A stretch of DNA of 50,305 nucleotides from Verrucomicrobiota bacterium (GTDB lineage Bacteria > Verrucomicrobiota > Verrucomicrobiia > Limisphaerales > JADLHS01), in assembly GCA_025350905.1 (NCBI GenBank), contig JANXWY010000050.1:1-50305 (forward strand). Reading direction: 5' to 3'. The notes beneath the pieces are model-generated. The model did no database searches and was not told the DNA's origin. It saw only the letters and a list, made by a program, of their open reading frames with translations. The position numbers and the translations under genes were made by a program. This document shows positions 28,123 through 36,654 of this stretch, one piece after another. Within the stretch, counting starts at the first letter, position 1. Every line of letters begins with the position of its first letter.

Positions 28123-28743
28123 CTACTTCGGCAACAGGGCGATCAGATCATCGTGCGGACGGGCGATAACGTGGGCGGCGATCAGTTTTCCCAAACTACC
28201 CACCGCTTTGGCGCCCGCATCCACGGCGGCTTGGACCGCCGCCACGTCGCCCTTGATGATAATGGTCACGTACGCGGCGCCGATTTTCTCCTTTCCGACC
28301 AGCGTCACGTCGGCGGCCTTGAGCATGGTGTCGGTCGCTTCGAGCGCGGCGGTGAGCCCCTGGGTTTCAAGCATGCCAATCGCCTGGAGATTTGTGTTCA
28401 TGGTTTTAGGTTTGGTTTCCGGATAATCGGTGGGTAGGAATTGGTCGCGCCCGCCGTAAAGCGGATTTGTTGAATTCGGGAAATGGATCAGCGGGTCGAG
28501 CGCCGCCTCCGGGCGCGAAAGACAGCGAACTACCGCTGCGCTGCCCAATTCACGGGCGCGCCGTTCGGCGAATGCGAGCGCGGTCGCCACGGCCGCCACG
28601 TCGCCTTCCAAGCGCAGCACCAGGTGCTCGTTGCCCGTCGTTTCGATCCCGAGCAATCGCACCTTGGCGGCTTTTACCACCTGGTCGGCCACCACGGCGG
28701 TAATCGCAAAGAAAGGAATTTCCACGAAGCCCAAGGCATTCAT
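28123..28743 (-). CDS. Tandem BMC-domain microcompartment shell protein
   Basis: The 206-residue protein contains two BMC domains. The first (residues 2-90) reads ALGFVEIPFFAITAVVADQVVKAAKV, with EGDVAAV and VVRCLSRP. The second (residues 118-206) is closer to canonical hexamer proteins of the PduA/EutM class: AIGMLETQGLTAALEATD, KGDVAAVQAAVDAG and HVIARPHDDL. A linker of about 28 residues joins them (FPNSTNPLYGGRDQFLPTDY). Either it is one pseudohexamer-forming trimer protein, or two hexamer genes have fused: the second domain has its own Met at residue 115 but no convincing Shine-Dalgarno. Its ATG overlaps the stop of the aldolase gene (ATGA), so the two are translationally coupled. No BMC vertex (BMC-P) protein or aldehyde dehydrogenase is in the window. 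Confidence 0.9.
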   Translation of the reverse strand: MNALGFVEIPFFAITAVVADQVVKAAKVRLLGIETTGNEHLVLRLEGDVAAVATALAFAERRARELGSAAVVRCLSRPEAALDPLIHFPNSTNPLYGGRDQFLPTDYPETKPKTMNTNLQAIGMLETQGLTAALEATDTMLKAADVTLVGKEKIGAAYVTIIIKGDVAAVQAAVDAGAKAVGSLGKLIAAHVIARPHDDLIALLPK

Positions 28744-29792
28744 GTTTTCGGCGGCGGCGCCGAGCCGAGGCGCTGCATCACTTCGCGCACGAGTTCATCA
28801 ACGATCAGGTCAGCACCCGGTCCGCTCGGCCTGGCCGCCGTAGGGGGCGCCGGAATTGTCGCGTCGTTTGGTCGTCGACAGGCGCCCGCGGCTTCCGCGA
28901 AGCCGCAATCCGTCAGCAGACAGGCGATCCGGGAACGGATCGCCTCGTAATCGCACTGTTCCTTGGGCGAGAGCAATTGTCGCGTCGTGCCGAGCTGAAA
29001 TCCGCGCAAGGACATCCCGGCGCGAAAGCCTTCGGGAAAGTTCGTGCCATACAGCATCGCGTTGATGAGGTCGAGCAACTTGAATTGAATGCGCCGGGCT
29101 TCCTCCCAGTGACCCGCCACAAACTCGCGATGGAGTTTCATCACGACTTCGGGCACGACGCCGCTGGTGGCGATGGTGCCGCCATCCGCACCCATGAGCA
29201 GCGCCGGAAAAAGAATCTCCTCACAGCCGATCAGACAGGCGAAGTCGGGTCGCTGCGGTTTGATCGCCTGCAACGTGCAGAGGAAGCGGGAAAAATCCCG
29301 GCTGCTGTCCTTGATGCCGACGATGCGGGGACAATCCAGCGCCAGCCGCGTGACCACCGGCAGGCTGATCTCGTTGGAGAATTGCGGGATGTTGTAGAGT
29401 ACGATGTCAATGGGCGAGCGCCGCGCCAGTTCGCGAAAGAAATGTTCGATGCTCTCTTGGCTCACCTTAAAATAGTAGGGCCCGGTGACCGAGACGGCCG
29501 CGCAGCCCAGGTCCGCATAGGCCCGACACGCTTCCAGGATCAGGGTCAGGTTTGCTTCGGCCGCGCCCGCGAGAATCGGCACGCGCCCGCGCGTTTCCTC
29601 GGCGACAATTTGAATGACGCGGCGGCGCTCCTCGAAGCTCAAGCGGATGAATTCACCCGTGCTGCCGTTGGGATAAAGTCCGTGGACGCCTTTCTCAATG
29701 AGCCAGTTGATCATGCGGCGGAGTTCCGCCTCGTTAATGCGGCCGTCGTCGAGGAACGGCACCAAGTTCGGAGTAAAAATGCCTTGAAGCAT
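28740..29792 (-). CDS. DapA/NanA-family aldolase with a putative BMC encapsulation peptide
   Basis: Residues 1-300 form a class I pyruvate-dependent aldolase of the DHDPS/N-acetylneuraminate-lyase superfamily: the carboxylate-binding GSTGE motif (43-47), Tyr133 in VLYNIPQ and the Schiff-base Lys161 in VGIKDSS. Substrate cannot be read from sequence; 2-keto-3-deoxy sugar acids or N-acetylneuraminate are candidates. Unlike ordinary family members (about 290-305 residues), it continues with a Pro/Ala/Gly linker (residues ~308-326) and an amphipathic helix, DLIVDELVREVMQRLG (328-343). This matches the layout of encapsulation peptides that load enzymes into microcompartments. The next gene, overlapping by four bases, encodes a BMC shell protein. 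I infer that this aldolase is a compartment cargo; the product would be pyruvate plus an aldehyde. Confidence 0.88.
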   Translation of the reverse strand: MLQGIFTPNLVPFLDDGRINEAELRRMINWLIEKGVHGLYPNGSTGEFIRLSFEERRRVIQIVAEETRGRVPILAGAAEANLTLILEACRAYADLGCAAVSVTGPYYFKVSQESIEHFFRELARRSPIDIVLYNIPQFSNEISLPVVTRLALDCPRIVGIKDSSRDFSRFLCTLQAIKPQRPDFACLIGCEEILFPALLMGADGGTIATSGVVPEVVMKLHREFVAGHWEEARRIQFKLLDLINAMLYGTNFPEGFRAGMSLRGFQLGTTRQLLSPKEQCDYEAIRSRIACLLTDCGFAEAAGACRRPNDATIPAPPTAARPSGPGADLIVDELVREVMQRLGSAPPPKT

Positions 29793-29925
29793 CGCGGCTG
29801 AATTCTAAGCGATCAATCGAGCGAGGGCGAACTTGAAAATTGTCCCCGCTGGCGATGCTGATTTCCACTTCGACCTAATCATTGTGAGCGCACACCCGTG
29901 AACCACCCAGCACCGGGTCGGGCGG

Positions 29926-32595
29926 CTAATCCACATACAGAAACTCGTTCGCGCTCAGCAACGCCTGACAGAGATCAGTGAGGGCTTGCAGTTCGGGCGT
30001 GGGCTTCGTTGGCTGGTCCGGCTTGACCGTCTTCTTTTCGGCGACCTCCGGTTCGCCGGCGGCTTTCAAATGGTCCGTTTGGCAAGACAGGAACGCGAGG
30101 GCCGCGGCCTGTTCGGGTGCGGTCGGAAGTCGGCTGAAGGCCAATCGCCAGGCGTCTCGAATTTGAGCGGAACGATTTTCGCCAGATTCCTTTTGCAGGC
30201 GCTGGGCGAAGCGGGCGGCTTGTTCGAGCATGAATTGGCTGTTCATGAGCATGAGGGCTTGCGGGGCGACGGTGGAGGCTTGGCGGCGATCACAATTCAC
30301 TTCCATCACCGGCGCGTCGAACACGTTCAACAGCGCGAGCGGACGGCTCCGCCGCACCTGGATGTAAACCGCACGCCGGAACTCTTCGCCGTTGAGCGAC
30401 TCTTCCACCGGCATTTTGTTGTCGCCGACGGTCTTGTCGAAGCCGACCACGATCTGGCCATGCACATCCGGGCGCACGGGCACGGGCGAACCAAACATCT
30501 TTTCATTGATCGCCCCGCTGGCGGACAGGATGGCGTCGCGAAGGATTTCGGCTTCGAGCCGTTGGATCGGTTTACGCCAGTAGAGACGGTCGTCGGGATC
30601 ACGTTGCGCTCGCTGCGGATCGCGGCGGGAAGATTGGCGGTAGGCGGTGGAGGTCATGATGAGCTTGTGCAATCGTTTCAACTGCCAGCCGTGTTCGACA
30701 AAATCACTCGCGAGCCAGTCGAGCAATTCGGGATGGGACGGCCGTTCCCCCAGGTGACCGAAGTCCGCAGGTGTGCCGACGAGGCCACGACCGAAATGCT
30801 GCAGCCAGACGCGATTGACCAGAACCCGCGCGACAAGCGGGTTCGTGCCACTGGTGAGCCAGTGCGCAAAGGCGAGCCGGCGACCGGTGGTGGCTAGCTC
30901 CGCGGATTTCTCGGGCCACTCGATGGCCTGCCCGGGAGGCGCGAGCACACTGAGGCCGCCGGGACGGACGGCTTCCTTCGGTTGACGCGGATCCCCGCGA
31001 TGGAAGCGATAAGTGATCGGCGCCGGGTCCGCGGTTTCGGTCAGAACGCTGATGAAATCCTCCGGCGGTTTGCGTTCGCGCACCTCGGCGATCTTCGCGT
31101 CCCGGGCCTTCAAGTCGTCCGCGGCCTTTGGATTGTATTGATAAAGCACGCCGGCGTTGAGGTTCACGCTTGGATTGTCGGCCAGGAGTTTGGTTTGTTC
31201 GGCCGTGCGCTTGTCGGCCGCCGTATCGTAGGCGGCACGTAGTTGTTCGCGCACTGGGGACTCAAATTTCTCGAGCTGCTTTGTCAACGCTTCCTCCAGG
31301 TACTGTTTTTGTTTGGTTTCCTTTTCGTCGGCGAGCTGCTTCGCTTCAACTTCAACCGCAGCGGCCTTTTTCCGGTCGGCTTCCGTGTAGAGCGAGATCA
31401 GGCGTTGGTCGGGTGTGCGCCAGTTCTTCCCGTCATAGGCCGGTTCGAGCACGGCGCGCAGCCGGTAATAGTCGGTCTGCGGAATCGGATCGTACCGATG
31501 ATCGTGGCATTGCGCGCAGCCGACCGACAATCCCAGCAAGGAGGTGGAGACGATCTTGAGGGTGTCCGCCACGACCTGGTTCCGCACGGCGTCCGGATCC
31601 GCCACGGCGGGCGTGGCGGTGCCGTCCGCTCCCATGCGCAGAAAGCCGGTGGCGATGAGCCAATCGAGCTTTTGCGGGTCGGCGAGGGCGGCTTGCAGGC
31701 TGCCCTGGGTCGCGTGCGCGAGTTCATCCCCCGCGAGTTGCTCGGTGATAAACTGGTCGAACGGTTTATCGGCATTGAAGGCACGGATGACGTAATCACG
31801 ATATTTGTAGGCATAAGCGCGCGGCGGATCGGCGTCGCTGTAGCCATCCGAGTCGGCGTAACCCGCAACGTCGAGCCAGTGCCGGCCCCAGCGTTCGCCG
31901 TAATGCGGCGAGGCCAGCAAGCGGTCGATCAACTTTTCATAGGCGTCGGGCGCAGAGTCGGCGAGGAAGGCATCGACCTCGGCCGGCGTGGGCGGCAGCC
32001 CAAGGAGATCAAAAGAGGCGCGGCGCAACAGCGTGACTTTGGCGGCGTCCGGCGAGAAGCTGAGTTTCGGTTTCGCCATCGCGCTCAACAGGAAGGCATC
32101 GATCGGCGTGCGGGCGCGGTCCTTGGGTTTCGTGGCCGGAATCGTCGGCTGGCGAATCGGCTGAAACGACCAAAACGCGCGCTCTTCGTCAGTGATGCCA
32201 CCGTGCTGCCCCAACTCGGCGGGCTCGGGGCGGGCGGTCTTCGCGCCGGTGGCGATCCAGTGTTGGATCAGCGCCACCTGTTCGTGGGTGAGCTTCTGGT
32301 CGCGCTTCGGCATTTCGCCGCTGTGAACCAACTTGAACAGCAAGCTCTGCTCGGGCTTTCCCGGAACGATGACCGGTCCGTCGTCGCCGCCCTGGAGCAT
32401 CAGTCGTTGCTGGCGCAGATCGAGCCCCCCGTTCAATTTTTCGCCTTCGCCGTGACAATCAAAACAGTGGGCCTTGAGAATGGGGCGGATGTCCTTTTCG
32501 AACGTCGGCGGCAGGCCGGCCATGAGGGGTGCGGCAGCGAACAGCAGCCCGCCAACCACAGCGAACAGTTCGACCGCGTGTGCTGCGCGCTTCAT
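29926..32595 (-). CDS. Planctomycete-type cytochrome c / DUF1549 / DUF1553 protein
   Basis: 889 residues from the ATG at 32595. After a signal peptide ([12 protein letters not shown]), residues 30-110 form a PSCyt1-type cytochrome c domain with CFDCH (Cys44, Cys47, His48). DUF1549 (PSCyt2) follows with a second haem-like motif [12 protein letters not shown], then a ~100-residue Lys/Glu/Ala-rich helical insert, and DUF1553 to the end ([25 protein letters not shown]). These proteins are expanded in Planctomycetota and Verrucomicrobiota; their biochemical role is not established, though linkage to polysaccharide use is common. The ATG overlaps the stop of the DUF1501 gene (ATGA), the usual pairing. 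Confidence 0.92.
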   Translation of the reverse strand: MKRAAHAVELFAVVGGLLFAAAPLMAGLPPTFEKDIRPILKAHCFDCHGEGEKLNGGLDLRQQRLMLQGGDDGPVIVPGKPEQSLLFKLVHSGEMPKRDQKLTHEQVALIQHWIATGAKTARPEPAELGQHGGITDEERAFWSFQPIRQPTIPATKPKDRARTPIDAFLLSAMAKPKLSFSPDAAKVTLLRRASFDLLGLPPTPAEVDAFLADSAPDAYEKLIDRLLASPHYGERWGRHWLDVAGYADSDGYSDADPPRAYAYKYRDYVIRAFNADKPFDQFITEQLAGDELAHATQGSLQAALADPQKLDWLIATGFLRMGADGTATPAVADPDAVRNQVVADTLKIVSTSLLGLSVGCAQCHDHRYDPIPQTDYYRLRAVLEPAYDGKNWRTPDQRLISLYTEADRKKAAAVEVEAKQLADEKETKQKQYLEEALTKQLEKFESPVREQLRAAYDTAADKRTAEQTKLLADNPSVNLNAGVLYQYNPKAADDLKARDAKIAEVRERKPPEDFISVLTETADPAPITYRFHRGDPRQPKEAVRPGGLSVLAPPGQAIEWPEKSAELATTGRRLAFAHWLTSGTNPLVARVLVNRVWLQHFGRGLVGTPADFGHLGERPSHPELLDWLASDFVEHGWQLKRLHKLIMTSTAYRQSSRRDPQRAQRDPDDRLYWRKPIQRLEAEILRDAILSASGAINEKMFGSPVPVRPDVHGQIVVGFDKTVGDNKMPVEESLNGEEFRRAVYIQVRRSRPLALLNVFDAPVMEVNCDRRQASTVAPQALMLMNSQFMLEQAARFAQRLQKESGENRSAQIRDAWRLAFSRLPTAPEQAAALAFLSCQTDHLKAAGEPEVAEKKTVKPDQPTKPTPELQALTDLCQALLSANEFLYVD

Positions 32596-34067
32596 GCGTC
32601 TTGCAGAATTTCTTTCACCACACGACACGGTTTTGTGTCGGTGATGCGTTCTTCCTGACCATTGTGGAAGTAGCGGAGTTTCGTGTGGTCGAGGCCAAAG
32701 AGATGAAGCAAAGTGGCGTGATAATCATTCGGGCTGACCGGATTTACGACGGCTTTGTGCCCGAACTCGTCGGTCTCGCCGTAAATCATGCCGCCTTTGA
32801 TCCCGCCGCCCGCGAGCCAGCTGCTGAAACCCTGACCGTTGTGATCGCGCCCGGCTTTCTCGGCCGCCCCGTGGTTTTCGGTCACGGGTAGGCGGCCAAT
32901 CTCGCCGCCCCAATGGACAATCGTGGTGTCGAGGAGGCCGCGCGCCTTGAGGTCCAGGACGAGCGCGGCCGACGGCTGGTCGGTCTTGCGGCAACAGTTG
33001 ACGAGGTTGCTCTTGATGCTCTCGTGATTATCCCAGATCTGGCCATTCACGAAGAGTTGCACAAAACGCACGCCGCGCTCGACGAGGCGGCGGGCGATCA
33101 GGCAACGCGTGCCGTATTCGCGGGTGACGGATTCGTCCAGGCCATAAAGTTTTTTGGTGGCTTCGCTTTCGCCGGTCAGATCGAGCGCCTCTTTCGCCGC
33201 GGTCTGCATGCGGGCGGCGAGCTCGTAACTGGCGATGCGCGCTTCCAGGTCCGTCTCGCCGGGGTGCCGCGCCAGATGCTCGCGATTGAGCTGGGCGAGG
33301 AAGGCGAGGTTTTGTTCCTGCAACTCGCCCTTCAAGTGGGGCGGGGGTTCGAGGTTTAGAATGCGCGGTTCGGCCGAACGCACAATCGTCCCTTGAAACA
33401 GCGGGGGCATCCAGCCGTTGGACCAATTGCGCACGCCATCGACCGGGTGGCCACCCGGATCGGTCAACACGACATAAGCGGGCAGGCTCTGACTTTCCGT
33501 ACCCAGGCCGTACGTGAGCCAGGACCCGAGGGCCGGCCGGCCGGGCTGCGCTTTCCCGGTGTTCATGTACCAGATGGAGGGTTCGTGTCCATTGATGTCC
33601 GTATGCATGGAACGGATTAGGGTGACGTCATCCACGATGCGCGCAAAGTGCGGGAGGAGTTCGGACACGTCCATTCCGCATTGGCCGTGCTTTGCAAATT
33701 GCCACGGACTGCCAAACAATTTCTTGGTGGCGCGATCAATAAAGCTGAACGTGATCTCCCCGGCGTAATCCTCCCCGCTGCGCCGGGTCAATTCCGGTTT
33801 CGGGTCGAGCAAATCAATGTGACTCGGTCCGCCGTGCATGAAAAGAGAGATCATGGCCCGGGCGCGCGGACGGACCCACGGCACCTTGGGCTTCAGGTCA
33901 AAAGATTGCGGTCCGCGCGGCATGGTCGGCGGGGTGGCGAGCAGGTTTTCCTCCCGCAACAACCACGCGAGGGCGACGCTGCCGATGCCCAGCGCGTTGC
34001 GAGAAAGAAAGTGGCGGCGGGTCCAGCGTGGGCCCAGGCCAACGCCCGATGGCGGAATTACTTTCAT
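32592..34067 (-). CDS. DUF1501 Tat-exported protein
   Basis: 491 residues. A twin-arginine leader is seen near the N-terminus (TRRHFLSRNALGIGSVALAWLL). The rest is DUF1501, part of the alkaline-phosphatase/sulfatase-like superfamily, with MISLFMHGGPSHIDLLDPKP as its first metal-site-like motif, and IVHWGGEIGRLP, ENHGAAEKAGRDHN and GFSSWLAGGGIKGG later. Partner of the DUF1549/DUF1553 protein, with four-base overlap. Function is unknown; the two are nearly always neighbours in this superphylum, so they probably act together in the periplasm. Confidence 0.92.
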   Translation of the reverse strand: MKVIPPSGVGLGPRWTRRHFLSRNALGIGSVALAWLLREENLLATPPTMPRGPQSFDLKPKVPWVRPRARAMISLFMHGGPSHIDLLDPKPELTRRSGEDYAGEITFSFIDRATKKLFGSPWQFAKHGQCGMDVSELLPHFARIVDDVTLIRSMHTDINGHEPSIWYMNTGKAQPGRPALGSWLTYGLGTESQSLPAYVVLTDPGGHPVDGVRNWSNGWMPPLFQGTIVRSAEPRILNLEPPPHLKGELQEQNLAFLAQLNREHLARHPGETDLEARIASYELAARMQTAAKEALDLTGESEATKKLYGLDESVTREYGTRCLIARRLVERGVRFVQLFVNGQIWDNHESIKSNLVNCCRKTDQPSAALVLDLKARGLLDTTIVHWGGEIGRLPVTENHGAAEKAGRDHNGQGFSSWLAGGGIKGGMIYGETDEFGHKAVVNPVSPNDYHATLLHLFGLDHTKLRYFHNGQEERITDTKPCRVVKEILQDA

Positions 34068-34144
34068 ACGGCTCGGTCAAAGGCTAATCCAACCCGGCGG
34101 CGACCGAAACTCAAAACTGGCAATCGTGAGACGCATCGTCCCAC

Positions 34145-34320
34145 TGCCCCTGTTGGTAGCGTTCGTCGCGCTGCGACGAATCTGCCCGCGCAGAGCGGGC
34201 GGAAAGAGTGCGAACCAGCGTGCAGATGTTACAAGACGCTTTGACAAACGATGCACAAAGATCGTTGCGCCGTTGCACGCGGCGCCGGTCGTCGCAGCGC
34301 GACAACCCTACCTCCGGGGC
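34145..34320. repeat. REPIN-like double palindrome
   Basis: Two REP-like units in inverted orientation. The left has TCGTCGCGCTGCGACGA (34163-34179, 7-bp stem) and a second small hairpin CCCGC...GCGGG. The right has GTCGCAGCGCGAC (34291-34303) and a hairpin GCGCCG...CGGCGC. The outer edges also match when one is reversed (GCCCC, then GGTAG followed by GTT). Such REPINs are mobilised in trans by RAYT transposases, and two RAYT genes lie in this window. It sits between the lactonase-like gene and the DUF1501 gene. Confidence 0.65.
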
Positions 34321-34341
34321 AAGTATCCGGATGCGCCTAGA

Positions 34342-35277
34342 TTACTCGGTCGACCGCAGGCGGGCGAAGGCCAAGCCGGGTCGATCCACGCGGAATTGCA
34401 CGAGCCGGCGATGCTCAACCTCCGTGACATAAACCGTGCGCCCGTCCGGACCGCCGAAGCAAAGATTGCTCGGCTTCGAACCCAAAACGTCGATTTCCTG
34501 CAACACCTCGCCGGCGGGCGAGAGTTTCACCACTGTGCCCTTGCCGTGGCGCGCGATGTAAAGATTGCCGTCCACATCACAGCGCATCCCATCAAAACCG
34601 TGCGTGTCGAATTTCTTCAGCAGCCGTTTGTCCGTGAGCGAACCATCGGTGGCGATGGCGAAGGCCCAGACGTTGCGTTGCACGCTCTCGTTGACGTAGA
34701 GAATTTTCCCATTCGGGCTGACCTCGATGCCATTGCTGGTGCCCAGGTTCGTCGCCACTAAACTCAGCTGGCCGGTGGAATTCGCCCGCCACACCTGGCC
34801 CGTATTCTCCTTCCAGTTCGGATCACTCGCATAGAGATCACCCGAAGGTGCGAGGGCCAGATCGTTCGGCTGGTTCATCCGGTCATCGTGCGCCCAAACT
34901 GAAACGGCGTGCGAGTTGGGTTCCAAGCGCAGAATGTTGTGGCCCACGTAATCCGCGACGTACATCGTGCCGTTGCGAACAATGACAATGCCGTTGCCCA
35001 CACTCTTGCCGGGCAACTCCACGAACACCTCTCCCTTGCCCTCGGGGGTCACCATGCCAATGGTCTGTTGCCGGTCGAAATTGACGGCGTAAATATTCCC
35101 GCGAGCATCACAGGCTGGTCCCTCGATGCCAATCGTGAAAGAATTCTCGGCTGTCAGCGACCGAGCCACGAACAATGGTTCTTCGGCCGCCAGCGCCAGT
35201 CCGCCTGGCCTACCGTCGGCTAAAAACAAAACGGCCAAGGTGCTCAACCATTTCCAGCGGGGGTTCAATCGGCTCAT
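34342..35277 (-). CDS. SMP-30/gluconolactonase-like secreted beta-propeller protein
   Basis: 311 residues from the ATG at 35277, which gives a clean signal peptide (WLSTLAVLFLADGRPGGLALA). The body is a six-bladed propeller of the SMP-30/gluconolactonase type, with repeated motifs such as GIEGPACDARGNIYAVNF, NGTMYVADY, QPNDLALAPSGDLYASDP, SNGIEVSPNGKILYVNES and GMRCDVDGNLYIARHG. The glutamate in IEGPA, the Asn of QPND, the Asn of SNGIE and the Asp of FDGMRCD are at the places of the metal-binding residues. Enzymes of this group open sugar lactones; a periplasmic lactonase fits a sugar-acid pathway. A longer frame to 35331 adds only an unlikely leader. Confidence 0.87.
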   Translation of the reverse strand: MSRLNPRWKWLSTLAVLFLADGRPGGLALAAEEPLFVARSLTAENSFTIGIEGPACDARGNIYAVNFDRQQTIGMVTPEGKGEVFVELPGKSVGNGIVIVRNGTMYVADYVGHNILRLEPNSHAVSVWAHDDRMNQPNDLALAPSGDLYASDPNWKENTGQVWRANSTGQLSLVATNLGTSNGIEVSPNGKILYVNESVQRNVWAFAIATDGSLTDKRLLKKFDTHGFDGMRCDVDGNLYIARHGKGTVVKLSPAGEVLQEIDVLGSKPSNLCFGGPDGRTVYVTEVEHRRLVQFRVDRPGLAFARLRSTE

Positions 35278-35643
35278 AGGTTTCACGGGTTCGTGCACCG
35301 GAGATTGCCGGATGGAGGCCCACTCTGGCAAACAGGAAGTTCAGTTTTGACCGGAACGGCGCCGCCCGAACCGAGGGAGAGCGCCGCCGCCCGCGCCGCG
35401 CTAAAATCACGCAAGGCCTCTGGCAGGTGGAGCATGCAATCCCGCGGTGGCGGGACCAATTTCCTTATGCTGGTGAGGGCAGACGCTGAGGTACCCAAGC
35501 TTGGGAATTCCGCTTCCGCCTCCGCGCCAACTCCGCGCCACAGCTCGACTGAGCATTCTTCCCGCGGTAGCAAACTCGGCTTCGAGACGCAGAAGGAAAA
35601 TCCGGGAGAAAACGTCTAATGCGGTACGGGCGCTGACAAATCA
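35278..35643. other. Intergenic region without a clear gene
   Basis: A frame of about 96 codons is open on the minus strand (35283-35573), but its translation is Ala/Pro/Arg-rich, lacks recognisable motifs and has no visible Shine-Dalgarno. I see no RNA gene or IS end. It likely contains the promoter for the lactonase-like gene. Confidence 0.4.
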
Positions 35644-36435
35644 TTAACCCGATGCTGCCTTGCCGATGACTCCCGTGAGCATGTGAGCAAAAGGAACGAA
35701 GCCGGCCTTCTGGAGCGTGCGGCGTGAAGCAATGTTGGTGGGATTGCAACGGGCACACGGCACCGACCCAAGGTCGTAAGCTGCGTGCTTCAGTTCCTGC
35801 ACGAACCAGGCGCCGAGCCCGCGCCGGCGGAATGGTTCGGCCACCTCCATGTAGATATCTCCGTATGGCCGATTGTAGTGAAATAGGATCCCGCCCTGGC
35901 CGACGGTTTTCCCGTCCACTTCCAGCACCCACTCCGGGCCGCCTTGCCGCTGCTCGATGTGGGTCGCAGTTTCCTTTTCGGATGTCACGCAGTGCAAGAC
36001 CGCACCGGGGGCCAGCAACTCCGTTGTGAACTGGTCGCGGAAGACAATTTTCTCACTGACAATTTGCCCGGCATAGGTGTGCAGCATCACCGCCAGGAGC
36101 GGCTCATTGGATTGAATTTCCATGAACCGCGCGTCCGTGGCAGCCAAGAGCGTCTCGAAAAGTTCAAAGGCCAGCCGGCGATGCTCGGGCAAGAGGTAGA
36201 ATTCAAACAGGGTTGGCTTGTCCTTCCACGGGCCCGCAATGGCGATGGAGCCGAAGCCGGTCGCAACGCCCCCGTGCTCGAGCCGGTAAGTCAGAGTCCA
36301 GCCCTCACGCCGATGAATCGAGTCGTGGACAATCTGACAGTTCATTTCCGCGCGATAACGCTCACGAAAGCTGTGAACCTCGGACGCAGAGCAGAGTTGG
36401 GCAAGTGCTGGCATACTCGCAGGACATCTCAACAT
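35644..36435 (-). CDS. GNAT-family N-acetyltransferase
   Basis: 263 residues from an ATG at 36435; an upstream extension to 36558 looks unlike protein. The C-terminal GNAT fold is clear: strand GDIYMEVAEPF, the acetyl-CoA-binding loop RRRGLGAWFVQEL (RxxGxG/A pattern), and the late motif CNPTNIASRRTLQKAGFVP. The N-terminal half (residues ~20-160) resembles a second, degenerate GNAT-like domain. The acceptor is unknown. It lies between the Tat protein and the lactonase-like gene on the same strand but with gaps of more than 200 bases, so co-transcription is uncertain. Confidence 0.82.
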   Translation of the reverse strand: MLRCPASMPALAQLCSASEVHSFRERYRAEMNCQIVHDSIHRREGWTLTYRLEHGGVATGFGSIAIAGPWKDKPTLFEFYLLPEHRRLAFELFETLLAATDARFMEIQSNEPLLAVMLHTYAGQIVSEKIVFRDQFTTELLAPGAVLHCVTSEKETATHIEQRQGGPEWVLEVDGKTVGQGGILFHYNRPYGDIYMEVAEPFRRRGLGAWFVQELKHAAYDLGSVPCARCNPTNIASRRTLQKAGFVPFAHMLTGVIGKAASG

Positions 36436-36654
36436 ATCCAGGCCGAGCCCGAAACAATTTTCCAACGAGCTTTCGATCCCCAGCCGATGCGTTGGGTTGG
36501 CGTTTGCCAAGCTATCCCCTGAACATCCTGATCGCTGGCACTGCGTCCGGAGAAGCATACGAACCTTACCAGCCCGTAGCCTCGATTCTCTATCCGGACG
36601 GTTCCCATCATGACGGCGCTAACGAGCAACCCCGATTCAACTGTCGTATAACAT

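Noticed and set aside
31243-32658. Plus-strand frame of 471 codons opposite the DUF1549/DUF1553 gene
   Set aside because: Antisense shadow; haem motifs and the signal peptide are on the minus strand.
35283-35573. Minus-strand frame of 96 codons between the GNAT and lactonase-like genes
   Set aside because: No motif, atypical composition and no visible start signal; kept only as intergenic DNA.
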